In this document: positions 36,628 through 46,631 of the stretch, piece by piece
How the letters are laid out: each line of letters starts with the position of its first letter
Numbering within the stretch: position 1 is the first letter of the stretch
DNA from: an uncultured bacterium
GTDB lineage: Bacteria; Cyanobacteriota; Vampirovibrionia; Gastranaerophilales; Gastranaerophilaceae
DNA length: 64,000 nt
Assembly: GCA_949282195.1 (NCBI GenBank)
Contig: CASDOW010000006.1
Location: forward strand, 1 to 64,000
Reading direction: 5' to 3'
Position numbers and translations under genes: made by a program
Notes under the pieces: generated by a model
Database searches by the model: none
Seen by the model: the letters and a program-made list of their open reading frames with translations, nothing else
What the model was told of the DNA's origin: nothing

Positions 36628-38550
36628 ATGGAAAATAAAGTATTAAATGAAAATATAGCTCATGTTGCTAAATACAATAAAGAGCTTGCTGATGAAATTT
36701 TAAGGTTTAATTGCGAAAAATCAACTCTTGAGCTTGTGAAGTTGGAAAATGGAGAGTTTAATATATTTTCTTGTAATGATTTTATCCATGATATTAACGG
36801 TGCTGAAAATGAAGCAAAGAGAGTTATTAATTCTATTAAAAATAAAGAAGAAAAAAATACAGTAAGGTTAATTTACGGTTTAGGTTTAGGCTATTTAGTC
36901 GATGAGGCGGCAAATGAATTAAAAGGTAAGATTGTCATTTATGAACCTGATTTAAATATAGTTAAAACAGTTTTAAGCTTAGCTAAAATAGACGGTTTAT
37001 TTAAAGATAATGTATTTTTATGCTGTGATAAGGATACTTTATCTGATTATATTTATTCTTTAACTGATGAAAATACTGATATATCTGTCACTTTTTTGAA
37101 TTATCATAAAAAATTCTTTTTAGATGATATTAAAGATGTTTTATATACTGCCCAAAAAGCTCAAGCTCAACATCATGGCAATAAAGAAACATTATATAAA
37201 AAAATGCCCCATGCAATTTTAAATACGTTTGCAAATTTTGAAAAAGTATTAAAAACCCCAAATGTATTAACACTAAAAGATGTTTATAAGGGCAAAACCG
37301 CACTTTGTGTTTCGGCGGGACCTTCATTGACCGAAAATATAGAGATAATTAAAAAAAATCAGGATAAATTTGTAATTTTTGCACTTAATCCTACTATTAA
37401 ACTTTTAGATAAGCATAATATTCAGCCTGATTTTATTTTGTATATTGAAACAATAAACAACCAAGCTCAATTTGATTATGATATAGTAAAAAATTCATAT
37501 TTAATATTGGAGCCTTATTGTTATAGAGGGGTTTATAATTTAAATTCAAAAGCTATATTTAACTATATTTCCGAAAATACTTTTTTAAATCCTTGGGTTT
37601 TGGATTGTTTAAAAATTCAATCAAACCTTCAAACGGTTGGCACTGTCTCATACATGGCTTTAATTAGTGCTTTTATTATGGGGTTTGATGAAATTATTTT
37701 AATAGGACAGGATTTAGCCTATAAAGACGGAAATTGTTATGCTAAGGGAAGCCATTATGAAAATTTAAAATGTGTATTTAACAAAGAGCTTAATAAATAT
37801 GTGATTGAGCCTGATAATTATGAAGAATTTGAAAAAGCCGCAATGGTATCTGTAAGTAATAATAAAAATACAAAATTAAATGCGAAAAAATATTTAGAAT
37901 TTTTAAATAATAATATTGCAACAATTAAAGCTCAAGACGGATCTTTGCTTCCTACGCAGACAGGGTATGCTATTTTTGTTGATATATTTAAAAAAACTGC
38001 AAAAGAATTAAAGAGATTAAAGCCTTCGTTAAGGCTTATTAATTCTTCTTTTGGCGGTGCTCAAATAGATAATTTTGAAAACATTAAGCTTGATGAATTA
38101 ATTGAACATTTAAAACCCATAGAAAAGAAAAATTTAAATATTGCATTACCTGATTTAGATAAAAATCATATTAAAAATAGAGTTATACAAATGAAAGATA
38201 ATCTTATAAAGTTAAAAGATTACTTTGTTCAATTCCAAGAAACAGCTAAAGGTCTTTGTGATGAATTAAATAAAAAGCTCGAATTTAGTGAAAATATATT
38301 AAATTTATTAAGAAAACAGAATGACATTTTTAAAAAAGTTCAATTTTTGCCAAAAGAAAAATATTTTGATGTTGTTATACAAAGCGTGGAAAACAGAATT
38401 GCATTTTACTATGATGAAAATTATCTCAAAACACCTGATAATTGTTTAAATGCTAATACGCATGCTCTTCTTTATATAGGCGGAATGATTAAAATAATTG
38501 ATGCAAGTATTAAAAAATTAGCAGATTGTGAGCTTGTCGTCTTGCAATAG
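36628..38550 (+). CDS. DUF115/Maf-type (motility-associated glycosyltransferase-like) protein
   Basis: 640 residues from the ATG; an upstream TTG at 36622 is less likely. The central DUF115 (MAF_flag10) domain (about 215-420) is marked by GKTALCVSAGPSLTENIEII, the DFILYIET pattern, GTVSYMALISAFIMGFDEII and IGQDLAYKDGN. Maf proteins attach nonulosonic acids to flagellin; related DUF115 proteins act on pterins. Long helical C-terminal region. Upstream is divergent; the 3' end overlaps the tandem-CheW gene by 33 bp. No flagellin is in the window, so the acceptor is unknown. Confidence 0.78.
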   Translation: MENKVLNENIAHVAKYNKELADEILRFNCEKSTLELVKLENGEFNIFSCNDFIHDINGAENEAKRVINSIKNKEEKNTVRLIYGLGLGYLVDEAANELKGKIVIYEPDLNIVKTVLSLAKIDGLFKDNVFLCCDKDTLSDYIYSLTDENTDISVTFLNYHKKFFLDDIKDVLYTAQKAQAQHHGNKETLYKKMPHAILNTFANFEKVLKTPNVLTLKDVYKGKTALCVSAGPSLTENIEIIKKNQDKFVIFALNPTIKLLDKHNIQPDFILYIETINNQAQFDYDIVKNSYLILEPYCYRGVYNLNSKAIFNYISENTFLNPWVLDCLKIQSNLQTVGTVSYMALISAFIMGFDEIILIGQDLAYKDGNCYAKGSHYENLKCVFNKELNKYVIEPDNYEEFEKAAMVSVSNNKNTKLNAKKYLEFLNNNIATIKAQDGSLLPTQTGYAIFVDIFKKTAKELKRLKPSLRLINSSFGGAQIDNFENIKLDELIEHLKPIEKKNLNIALPDLDKNHIKNRVIQMKDNLIKLKDYFVQFQETAKGLCDELNKKLEFSENILNLLRKQNDIFKKVQFLPKEKYFDVVIQSVENRIAFYYDENYLKTPDNCLNANTHALLYIGGMIKIIDASIKKLADCELVVLQ

Positions 38551-39558
38551 TTTATCAACATCTAAAACTTGATAAATTTCTCCGTCTTTTACAAATTCAA
38601 GGGTGTTTGTTTCTTCTTGTTTTTGCAGTTTGTTTTGAATAATCTCTTCAAAGTTTATGTTTAAACTTTCGCAAATTTCGTCAGCCAAAATTCCAAGCTT
38701 AAATTCATTTGAGTTTAAAATAATAATTGTTGATTTTTCTTTTATGTGGGTTTTTGGGTTGTTGAAAAATCTTCTTATATCAAGAACGGTTATATATTCA
38801 CCTTTTATATTTGCAAGCCCGTATATGAAATCAGGAGTTGAGGGAACTTTTATGAATTTTGTATTGTTTACTTTGAAAAATTCCTTTACGCTCGCCATGT
38901 TGATGTAATATTTTACATCATTGATTGAAAAAGATACCCCCATGTCATATAGAGGAGTGTTTATTTGTACATCTTGGGTAATTTTAGTTAGAAAATTTTT
39001 TCTTTCGTTGAGTGTTTTTTTAGAAATTTCATCATCTATAATGAATTTTTGGGTGGTGCTTTCGTTTTTGTATTTATCGGGATTATTTTGGATATATTGT
39101 TCGAGTGCGTCTATATCTAAAATGTAAAAATCTTCATCATTTTCTATAAAAGCACCTTTGTAGAGGCTGTCTTTTGTTGTGTAGGGAATGTTTTTTATTT
39201 TTGTAAGACTGATTTTTTTAACATCCTTAACATTGTCGCAAATAAGAGCAGTTGTAGAGTTTTGTGTTTTTATAACAAGAACTTTAGCATTTAGATTGTA
39301 AACTATTCTTTCATTTTTCAATACTTCTCTTAAATCAATAACGGCGATTGGAGATTGTTCGTATTCCATAATCCCTAAAATGCAGGACGGAAGAGCATAA
39401 GGATAGTCTAATTCCATTATTTTGACTATTTCAAGCACTTTCTTTGTTTCAATGGCGTAGACTTTCTTGTCTATTTCAATAAGAGTGTATATTTCGTTTT
39501 TTTCTTCTTTAACTTCTTGAAGAAGGCTGTTTGGCTGAAGTGTTAAGCTATTTTCCAT
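38518..39558 (-). CDS. tandem CheW-domain protein
   Basis: 346 residues holding two CheW-like domains: about 20-155 (EIYTLIEIDKKVYAIETKKV; LPSCILGIMEYEQSPIAVID) and about 205-340 (VSFSINDVKYYINMASVKEF; PDFIYGLANIKGEYITVLDI). CheW links receptors with CheA. A two-domain form may bridge two receptors or two kinases. The start lies inside the end of the REC gene (11-bp overlap). It is transcribed away from the mcp-cheA pair. Confidence 0.82.
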   Translation of the reverse strand: MENSLTLQPNSLLQEVKEEKNEIYTLIEIDKKVYAIETKKVLEIVKIMELDYPYALPSCILGIMEYEQSPIAVIDLREVLKNERIVYNLNAKVLVIKTQNSTTALICDNVKDVKKISLTKIKNIPYTTKDSLYKGAFIENDEDFYILDIDALEQYIQNNPDKYKNESTTQKFIIDDEISKKTLNERKNFLTKITQDVQINTPLYDMGVSFSINDVKYYINMASVKEFFKVNNTKFIKVPSTPDFIYGLANIKGEYITVLDIRRFFNNPKTHIKEKSTIIILNSNEFKLGILADEICESLNINFEEIIQNKLQKQEETNTLEFVKDGEIYQVLDVDKLLQDDKLTIC

Positions 39559-40981
39559 TATTTTTTATTACCACCTTTTCATTGAGTGCTTCACTGTATG
39601 CTTTTTGTGCAATTTTTTGAGCTTCATAGATATTGTAATTTTCTTCAATCATGCAGTTAACTGCTGTGATAATTGCTTCAATGCCATAATTTTGATAAGT
39701 TATTTTATTTAAAAGTTCATATAGCGAATTAAGTCTGTTTTTTAGCTCTTTTTCGTCTTTTGTGAAGATAATTATTGCATATTCATCATCATAATTTTTA
39801 TGAATTTGTTCATTTTTATTTATGGTTTTTATGATTTTTTCAGAAATCTTTGAATTAAATATATCTAATTCTTGGGTTGAAAGATTGTCTTTAAGATATT
39901 GAAAATTAACTATATCAATAATTACAAGATATATAAAAGCATGTTGTATAAGGGCATTTTCAATTTTATTGAATAAGTTTAATTCTGTTTTGTTTAGAGA
40001 GTATTTTTTCTGTGAATCTCCTTTAGAGGATGAAAATTTGTATATATATCTGGCTTTGAAGAATTTTTCCAAAGTGTTTTTTATTTTTGAAATGGTTTGT
40101 TCATCTTGCCATTTTTCATTTTCAAATGAATAAAAAGCAATATTGGCAGTTTTTTTATTTAAATTTTCGAAATTAAATTCTATTTTTGAAGCAAATTCAT
40201 TTATGTCAAAAACTGTTCTTAAATTGGGGGCATAAGTTTTAAACATGGTATTATTTTTTGCTTTATATGTATGCAGGATGTTGTTTTGAAAAATAGGGCT
40301 TAAAATAATATCTCTAACATCTAAATATACTTTTTCTTCCTTTTTTTCAAATGAATAAACAGAAATTAAACCTAAGTCATATTTTAATAAAGGATGTAAA
40401 ATTTGAAATAAATTTTCTAATATTTCTTCATCATCCAATGTAAAGTCGTAAAGTTTTCTAAAATCTTGCGTTAATTTATTTTCATCAATTAATGAGATTT
40501 CGTCTTCAAAATTTTCTTCGTCTTCCTCAATCGGCTTATATTCATTAGGAATGATTTGGGTTTGTATAAGCGATTTTTCCAAGATTTGTTGTTTATATTT
40601 TTCATCAACCGGATGTTCATTGATTGCTTTTTGAGCTAATTCAACAAGAGAATTTACATTATCGCTTTTTGTTAAGAAATATTCATTTATATCGTCTTGC
40701 AGATAGTATCTGGCATGTTTGGCGTCAAGAATACTGTATATTATAACAGGAATTTTTGAGATAACGGGGTTTTCTTTTATTGATTTAACTAATTGAAAAC
40801 CTCCGACAAGAGGCATTATTGCGTCTGTTATAACTAAATCGGGAGCTATATCAAAAATCATTTCATAGCCGATTTTGGCACTTTTGGCACTGTAAACTTC
40901 CCAATCGTTTTTTGTCATAATGGTTTTCAAAAGATTTAATTGGGTTGTGCTATCATCTATTATGATTACTTTTTTTGTCAT
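39548..40981 (-). CDS. response regulator with degenerate GGDEF-like domain
   Basis: 477 residues. The receiver (about 1-125) is intact: IIIDDSTTQLNLLKT, phosphoacceptor D53 in LVITDAIMPLVGGFQLVK. About 170-310 could be GAF-like. About 340-475 is GGDEF-like, but the signature reads YDDEYAIIIF, so cyclase activity is doubtful. It shares a 65-bp divergent promoter region with mcp-cheA, so it is probably an output or adaptor of that chemotaxis pathway. No Shine-Dalgarno is seen. Confidence 0.8.
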   Translation of the reverse strand: MTKKVIIIDDSTTQLNLLKTIMTKNDWEVYSAKSAKIGYEMIFDIAPDLVITDAIMPLVGGFQLVKSIKENPVISKIPVIIYSILDAKHARYYLQDDINEYFLTKSDNVNSLVELAQKAINEHPVDEKYKQQILEKSLIQTQIIPNEYKPIEEDEENFEDEISLIDENKLTQDFRKLYDFTLDDEEILENLFQILHPLLKYDLGLISVYSFEKKEEKVYLDVRDIILSPIFQNNILHTYKAKNNTMFKTYAPNLRTVFDINEFASKIEFNFENLNKKTANIAFYSFENEKWQDEQTISKIKNTLEKFFKARYIYKFSSSKGDSQKKYSLNKTELNLFNKIENALIQHAFIYLVIIDIVNFQYLKDNLSTQELDIFNSKISEKIIKTINKNEQIHKNYDDEYAIIIFTKDEKELKNRLNSLYELLNKITYQNYGIEAIITAVNCMIEENYNIYEAQKIAQKAYSEALNEKVVIKNNGK

Positions 40982-41046
40982 AACTTAACTTATTGTTTAT
41001 AATTATTTATAATAAGATTATACATTTTTTTATATAAAGGTGAAAT

Positions 41047-42102
41047 ATGTCAAAAGAAGTAAATAATTCAAACCGAAAAGTAAATATAGCAAGAGAGCTA
41101 ACCAGAAAACAGATATTTGACTGTGCAATGATATTTATTGCGTTTGGTGTTAATTTTTATTTTGTAAAGATATTGGGGTATGTGAGTTATGATTTAATAA
41201 CTGTGTCAACAATAAGTTTAATTATATTGTTTTTTGCTTTTGAATACAGTAAAAACGCGGTTCAAACTCCTTTGAATAATTTAGTAATTGACGCATTGGA
41301 TGAAACATTGTCGTCTGTTAATTCAATTCAAGATAAAAATAATTTTCAAAAAGAAAATAATATAACATCTAACGATAGAATTAAAAGCGTTAAAGATTTA
41401 ATGATTAATCTTAAAAAATATTCCGATGAAATGGCGGAATTGACAGATAAAACAAGAGAAAAAACCGATCAATCAATTAGTTTTACAAATAATGAATATA
41501 GTGCGGTTAAAGCAAATATTGAAAAAATGTTTTCAATAAGACATAAAATTCAAACAATTGCAGAATTAATCTTGGAATTGTCTGATTTTGTTCAATCAAT
41601 TTCATCTACAATTGGTCTTGTTGAAGATATAGCAGAGCAAACAAATTTATTGGCGCTAAATGCGGCGGTAGAAGCAGCTCGTGCGGGTGAGCATGGTAAG
41701 GGTTTTGCTGTTGTTGCTTCTGAAATCAGAAAATTAGCCGATGAATCAAAACAAGCTACAACAAAAATCATTTCTTTAATTAATGATATTCAGCAAACTG
41801 CAAATTCAACAGTTTTAGCAACTGAAGAAGGTACAAAAGAAATTGAATCCGGTTTAGAATTAGCTCATACTATTAGTGAAAATATTGAACAGCTGATTAG
41901 TGCTATGAATGAAATTTCAAAAAATATGAATGAAATAATTATTTCGTCTTCTCAAATAAGCAATGATTCAAGAACGACAGACGGATTTATTGAAGAAATT
42001 TCTCAATATGTTGAACAAAGCCAAAAAATTACAAACGAAAACGAAGAAATGGTTTCAAAAATACAATCAACATCAAATAATTTAAAACAACAGGTTTTAT
42101 AA
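41047..42102 (+). CDS. methyl-accepting chemotaxis protein without a periplasmic domain
   Basis: 351 residues. Two close transmembrane helices (about 24-42 and 52-70) are separated by only a few residues, so there is no external sensor. The signalling hairpin is canonical: [40 protein letters not shown]. The protein must sense inside the cell or the membrane, or act as a signalling hub. AAAGGTG before the ATG. Followed by cheA after 28 bp. Confidence 0.92.
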   Translation: MSKEVNNSNRKVNIARELTRKQIFDCAMIFIAFGVNFYFVKILGYVSYDLITVSTISLIILFFAFEYSKNAVQTPLNNLVIDALDETLSSVNSIQDKNNFQKENNITSNDRIKSVKDLMINLKKYSDEMAELTDKTREKTDQSISFTNNEYSAVKANIEKMFSIRHKIQTIAELILELSDFVQSISSTIGLVEDIAEQTNLLALNAAVEAARAGEHGKGFAVVASEIRKLADESKQATTKIISLINDIQQTANSTVLATEEGTKEIESGLELAHTISENIEQLISAMNEISKNMNEIIISSSQISNDSRTTDGFIEEISQYVEQSQKITNENEEMVSKIQSTSNNLKQQVL

Positions 42103-42130
42103 AAAAAATTCTTCTTATGGGTAGAAAGAG

Positions 42131-45100
42131 ATGGAGTTTCAAAAAGAGGAATTAGATGAAATATTAAATATTTTTCAGCAGGAATCTACTGAAATAATTT
42201 CTTCTATGGATGGTAAGCTCTTAATGCTTGAAAAGGGCGGTTTTAATTATGATATCGCAATTCAACTATTCAGAGATGCCCATTCCTTAAAGGGCTCTGC
42301 GCGTATGCTTGGTTTTGAAGATATTCAAAATATTGCCCATAAAATTGAAGATGTAATCAGTTTGATTAAAGAAAATAAATTAAAAGTACAATCATCTGTA
42401 ACTGATGTGATTTCTGAGTGTTTGGAATTTATTTCGGATTTAATTAATAAAACAACTGCGCAGAAAACAGAATATAAAAGCCCTGATATTGGAAGATATA
42501 TAGAAAAACTTGAAAATATTGAAAAAATATCTCAAGATGAAGATTTAAGTATAGTTGCAAATGAAGATAGCCCCTCTAAAAAAGAGCTTTTAGAAAAATT
42601 GGGCGGGCTTGAAAATGATATTGTAGAAATTTTATATACGGTTTCTTTGGCAAGAGCGCAAAAGAATTTTGATGAAATAATTAAAATTGAAAGAACAGTT
42701 AATGATTTTATAACTCTGTTAAATAATTCCGGTGATAATTTAAGTTCAATTATAAATTTAGCGCAAAATATTTTAAATTCATTAGACAGATATAAAAATT
42801 CTGATAATAAAGAACTTTCTTTTATGGATGTAAATTCTTCTGTCATGGGATTAATTGAGGAATTTTCAACTTTATTGGATAAGGAAAATGTTAAAAGAAA
42901 GTCTTATTATGATATTGTAGATGAAAAATTAAATCAGCAAGAACCAATAAAAGAGCAAAAGCCTAAAGAAAAACAAGAAGAGAAAATTGAGCCGAAGCTT
43001 GAGGCAAAAGCCCCTCAGGTGGTTGAACTTAAAGGTGAAAAATTAAATGAATTTATTCAAAAAATTCCATTGTTGGAAATAAATGTTGAATTTATTCCCG
43101 ATACTGTTGAAATTGTTGATGAGTTAATTTCAAAAGAAAAAAATAATATTGTTTCTTCAATTTATAAAAATATAAAAGAAACAATGGAAGTTTTTAAAGA
43201 TAAAAATATACCCTTAACGCATGACGTTATATTGGGTTTTAAAGAAATTTCAGAAAATTTAAAAGAGGGCAATAACAGTACCTTAACAGAAATTTTGACA
43301 AAATCTGATGTGATTAAGACCATGGTTAAATTCCAGTATAAAAATCACAATAATAAAACAAAAAATCAACACGAATTATCTCAAAAAGATATTTTAAACA
43401 CCATTACTAATACCGAAATTAAAACCTTAAGGGTTGATTCAATAAAGCTTGATAATTTAGTGGGGCAAATTGGCGAACTTATTGTTTCAAAAATTAAGAC
43501 AAATGAACAGCTTTCGTTGGCAAAAAAAATCAATAATGATTTAATTGAATGGCAAAAAAACTTTATTAAAATGGGCTATTATATTAAATATTTTGATAAA
43601 AAATATTTGTCAAACCCAATTGGCGAAGATGTATACGATTTTAGAAAAATAATTGCTTATAATAAACAATTGTGCGCTTTATCCGAGCAGCATAATGAAA
43701 AAATTACTCTTTTAATAAAAGAAATGTCTTATCTTTTTAGGCAAATTCAAGAAAGCGAGACAAAGCTAAATTCTACCACAAATGAAATAGAAGCAATGGT
43801 AAAGAATATGAGAATTTTGCCTTTGTCTACAATTTTTCAATTATTCCCGAGAATGGTTCATAATATTGCAAGAGATAAAAACAAAAAGATAGATTTAATT
43901 ATCGAAGGGGCAGATATTACAGCCGATAAAACAATCATTGAAGAAATTAAAATTCCTCTTATGCATATAATAAGAAATTCAATTGACCATGGGATAGAAG
44001 AGGTTGAAACAAGAAAAACATTGGGCAAAAACCCCGTAGGCAGAATTGAAATTAATGCAAGTTATAAAGATAACAAGGTTGTAATTGATGTAAAAGACGA
44101 CGGCAGAGGCTTAAACATTGAAAAAATTAAAGAGAAAGCCCTTGAAAAAAAGCTATTAACGATTGAAGAGTTAAATGCAATTTCAGATGAGGAATTGACG
44201 AATTTAATATTCTACCCGGGATTTTCAACAGAAGATTTTGTAACCGAACTATCAGGGCGAGGATTGGGGCTTGATATTGTAAATAATAAAATTAGTCAAT
44301 TGCAGGGCAGAGTGGATATTTTTTCGCAAGTTAACAAAGGTACTGTTGTAAGAATTATTCTTCCTGCGACTGTTGCAACGAAAAAGGTATTTATAATTGA
44401 AGAACAAGGGCAATTATATGCAATTGAAACATCTGTTATAAGGACAATTACAAGAGTAAACGCAGATGAAGTTTTTGAAAAAGATAATAATAATTATTTT
44501 ATTTATAACGGTTCAGCTATTGTAATTTATACGCTATCACAAATTTTGGGACTTGAAAATAGACCCAGAGAAACGGTTAAATGTACATTAATGATAATAG
44601 AAACAGAAAATGCAATCTTTGGAGTTATTGTTGAAAAATTAATCTCTGATCAAGAAATTGTACACAAAAAACTTGCAGCTCCATTATATAAAGTAAAACA
44701 TATTTCAGGAATTACAACTCTGGCTAACGGCGAGGCTTGTTTAATTTTAAATATTAGCGATATTATAACAACAATCAGCTCTAAAAAGATAAGAAGCAGA
44801 ATTGTAGTTAAAAATGAAATCGCAAGAGTACAGGATAATTTTAAATATAAAGTTCTTGTGGTTGATGATTCAAGAACAACAAGAATGTTGCAAAAAAATA
44901 TTTTATCAAATCAGGGCTATAATGTTTCTACGGCAACAAACCCTATAAATGCTTTAGATAAAACAAAACAAGTAAAATATGATTTAGTTATTTCAGATAT
45001 TCAAATGCCTGAAATGAATGGTTTTGAATTTATAAAAGAGTTAAGGAAAAATCAAAACTATGAAAAAACCCCTGTTATTGTTGTAAGTTCTGAACCAAAA

Positions 45101-45208
45101 GAAAAATATATAAAAGAAATTGAGCAAACAAGAATTAAAAAATATATTCAAAAAAATACTTTTAGACAAGACGAGTTTATTCAAGTAATTGAGCATATAT
45201 TGCATTAA
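42131..45208 (+). CDS. cheA: hybrid chemotaxis histidine kinase CheA with C-terminal receiver
   Basis: 1025 residues. The Hpt domain (1-110) has phosphorylatable H51 in FRDAHSLKGSARMLGF. A long linker follows; the dimerisation P3 is about 435-560. The ATPase domain (about 560-740) has the N-box HIIRNSIDHGIEE, DVKDDGRGLN and the glycine box GRGLGLDIV. A CheW-like domain (about 745-880) and a receiver (about 905-1025, VLVVDDSRTTRMLQ; DLVISDIQMPEMNGFEFIKE) complete it. CheA-REC fusions are usual in cyanobacterial and pilus-type chemosensory systems. It overlaps the convergent gene by four bases. Confidence 0.93.
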   Translation: MEFQKEELDEILNIFQQESTEIISSMDGKLLMLEKGGFNYDIAIQLFRDAHSLKGSARMLGFEDIQNIAHKIEDVISLIKENKLKVQSSVTDVISECLEFISDLINKTTAQKTEYKSPDIGRYIEKLENIEKISQDEDLSIVANEDSPSKKELLEKLGGLENDIVEILYTVSLARAQKNFDEIIKIERTVNDFITLLNNSGDNLSSIINLAQNILNSLDRYKNSDNKELSFMDVNSSVMGLIEEFSTLLDKENVKRKSYYDIVDEKLNQQEPIKEQKPKEKQEEKIEPKLEAKAPQVVELKGEKLNEFIQKIPLLEINVEFIPDTVEIVDELISKEKNNIVSSIYKNIKETMEVFKDKNIPLTHDVILGFKEISENLKEGNNSTLTEILTKSDVIKTMVKFQYKNHNNKTKNQHELSQKDILNTITNTEIKTLRVDSIKLDNLVGQIGELIVSKIKTNEQLSLAKKINNDLIEWQKNFIKMGYYIKYFDKKYLSNPIGEDVYDFRKIIAYNKQLCALSEQHNEKITLLIKEMSYLFRQIQESETKLNSTTNEIEAMVKNMRILPLSTIFQLFPRMVHNIARDKNKKIDLIIEGADITADKTIIEEIKIPLMHIIRNSIDHGIEEVETRKTLGKNPVGRIEINASYKDNKVVIDVKDDGRGLNIEKIKEKALEKKLLTIEELNAISDEELTNLIFYPGFSTEDFVTELSGRGLGLDIVNNKISQLQGRVDIFSQVNKGTVVRIILPATVATKKVFIIEEQGQLYAIETSVIRTITRVNADEVFEKDNNNYFIYNGSAIVIYTLSQILGLENRPRETVKCTLMIIETENAIFGVIVEKLISDQEIVHKKLAAPLYKVKHISGITTLANGEACLILNISDIITTISSKKIRSRIVVKNEIARVQDNFKYKVLVVDDSRTTRMLQKNILSNQGYNVSTATNPINALDKTKQVKYDLVISDIQMPEMNGFEFIKELRKNQNYEKTPVIVVSSEPKEKYIKEIEQTRIKKYIQKNTFRQDEFIQVIEHILH

Positions 45209-45867
45209 TTTGTTTTTATATCATTTGCCATTAAGCCATCTACAAGGACAAATCTTCCTAAAGGAATAACTTCGCAATATTGCTTTAGGCTCTCAATAAA
45301 ACAGAGGTTTTCGCAAAATCCGCCCGAGATACATATTTTTGAGGGATTTTTTGCAAAGTTATAAGCGTTAAATGCAATACCATGGATAAATTTTGAAATA
45401 GCAGTTTCGGCACTTACTCCTTGTGCTATATCATCCATAATTTTTTCTAAACCAAATATACCGCAAGTTACAGAGTATTTTTGAGGATTATATTTTAAAT
45501 TTTTTACATCAACATTGTAAAATTTTAAAAGCATTTCAATGGTTGCTCCTGTGGCTGAAGCGCAAGAGGCATTCCAGTCCATGTCTTTAAATTTTTTATT
45601 TTGATATTGAACATATTTAATATCTCTTGAACCAAGGTCAAGAGCTATAAAATCATCTTCCAGATATTTTTTGGCTCCGTTTGCGAGAGCTACAACTTCA
45701 TTTTCATAAATATTTTTGTCTTTAGAAAGGCTATGACCCGTACATTTATCATATTTTAAATTTAGGGATTTTAAATCTTTAGTGGGAATGATTGAATATT
45801 CTTTTTTATCATTTTCCGTTTTTAAAATTTTTGTCCAAGTTGTTCCTGCGTCTATATAAATTTTCAT
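45205..45867 (-). CDS. ASKHA ATPase, 2-hydroxyacyl-CoA dehydratase activator-like (HgdC/BcrA family)
   Basis: 220 residues. The phosphate-1 motif is YIDAGTTWTKILKTE. Two cysteines stand where HgdC-type activators bind a bridging [4Fe-4S] cluster: ASCASATGATIEMLL and VTCGIFGLEKIMDDIAQGVS. The adenosine motif is KICISGGFCEN. Such activators inject a high-energy electron into dehydratases. No hgdAB-like dehydratase lies beside it; the upstream genes are an unknown protein and an FAD enzyme, so the real target may be novel. It abuts the upstream unknown gene (two-base gap). Confidence 0.78.
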   Translation of the reverse strand: MKIYIDAGTTWTKILKTENDKKEYSIIPTKDLKSLNLKYDKCTGHSLSKDKNIYENEVVALANGAKKYLEDDFIALDLGSRDIKYVQYQNKKFKDMDWNASCASATGATIEMLLKFYNVDVKNLKYNPQKYSVTCGIFGLEKIMDDIAQGVSAETAISKFIHGIAFNAYNFAKNPSKICISGGFCENLCFIESLKQYCEVIPLGRFVLVDGLMANDIKTN

Positions 45868-45869
45868 TT

Positions 45870-46631
45870 TTACCTCAATTTTAAAAACGCTTCAATTTTA
45901 GCTTTTGCGCTGTTAGACGGGATTGCATCTATATCGATATATAGCCCCTGATATTTATTGGCTAAATATTTTGCAAGAGTGGTTTTGGAGCAAAATGCTT
46001 GTGTGAAAAATACCGTAGGTAAGTTTTCATCAACATAAGTTTCTATTTCCCAATCCCCCGGATATCCTGCTTCAATTGCTCTAATCCAGCCAAAAAGTTC
46101 CGTATTATTTGGAAAAAGATTTAAAATATCAAGATCATTAGGAGGTACTCCCCAAAAACCAAAAGAAGGTTTTGTTTCCTTTAAATAAGAATAGTCTTTT
46201 TGTTCATAGATATTTTTGGTTATTATTTCAACTTTTTCTTTTAGGGGTAAATTACTTTTAGATATCGGCAATTTGATTTTAGATATATCAGGACATTTGT
46301 CTTCAAAAATACACTGAACGACATTAAAACCTTCATTTTTTAATATTTCAGAGATAAAATAAGCACTATCACATTTATCTTTTCCAATTGGTGCAAGAAC
46401 TGTGATTATTCTGTCTTTTAGGTAAAATGCGTTATTGCAGATGTTTTTAATTATTGTGCAATAAGCGTCAGGGGTGAATTTTAAATCAGGGTATTTATAG
46501 TCAATATCTAAATCTACCCATTTTGCCTTTGGGTATTTTGTTTTGTATTCATTGATTAAAGCCTTTTGGGGATAACCCCAAAAGGCAATTATGTTTTTAT
46601 TTATATTATCTGTTTGCGATAACTCTTGCAA
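45870..46631 (-). CDS. unknown protein linked to the activator ATPase
   Basis: 253 residues from a TTG at 46631, chosen because CAGGAG lies seven bases upstream; a GTG at 46649 without a signal is the alternative. Two similar halves seem to begin NIIAFWGYPQKALINEY and SFGFWGVPPNDLDILNLF. The C-terminal part has TVFFTQAFCSKTTLAKYLANK. I know no family. It sits between the FAD enzyme (26-bp overlap) and the activator ATPase (two-base gap), so it is likely a partner of both. A perfect 11-bp inverted repeat lies inside its first codons. Confidence 0.7.
   Translation of the reverse strand: MQELSQTDNINKNIIAFWGYPQKALINEYKTKYPKAKWVDLDIDYKYPDLKFTPDAYCTIIKNICNNAFYLKDRIITVLAPIGKDKCDSAYFISEILKNEGFNVVQCIFEDKCPDISKIKLPISKSNLPLKEKVEIITKNIYEQKDYSYLKETKPSFGFWGVPPNDLDILNLFPNNTELFGWIRAIEAGYPGDWEIETYVDENLPTVFFTQAFCSKTTLAKYLANKYQGLYIDIDAIPSNSAKAKIEAFLKLR
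46561..46586. other. perfect 11-bp GC-rich inverted repeat inside a coding region
   Basis: Arms GCCTTTTGGGG and CCCCAAAAGGC around ATAA. It lies 20 bases after the stop of the FAD gene and within codons about 16-24 of the next. It is not followed by a T run, so it is not a plain terminator, but could slow ribosomes, protect the upstream message, or attenuate. Confidence 0.6.
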
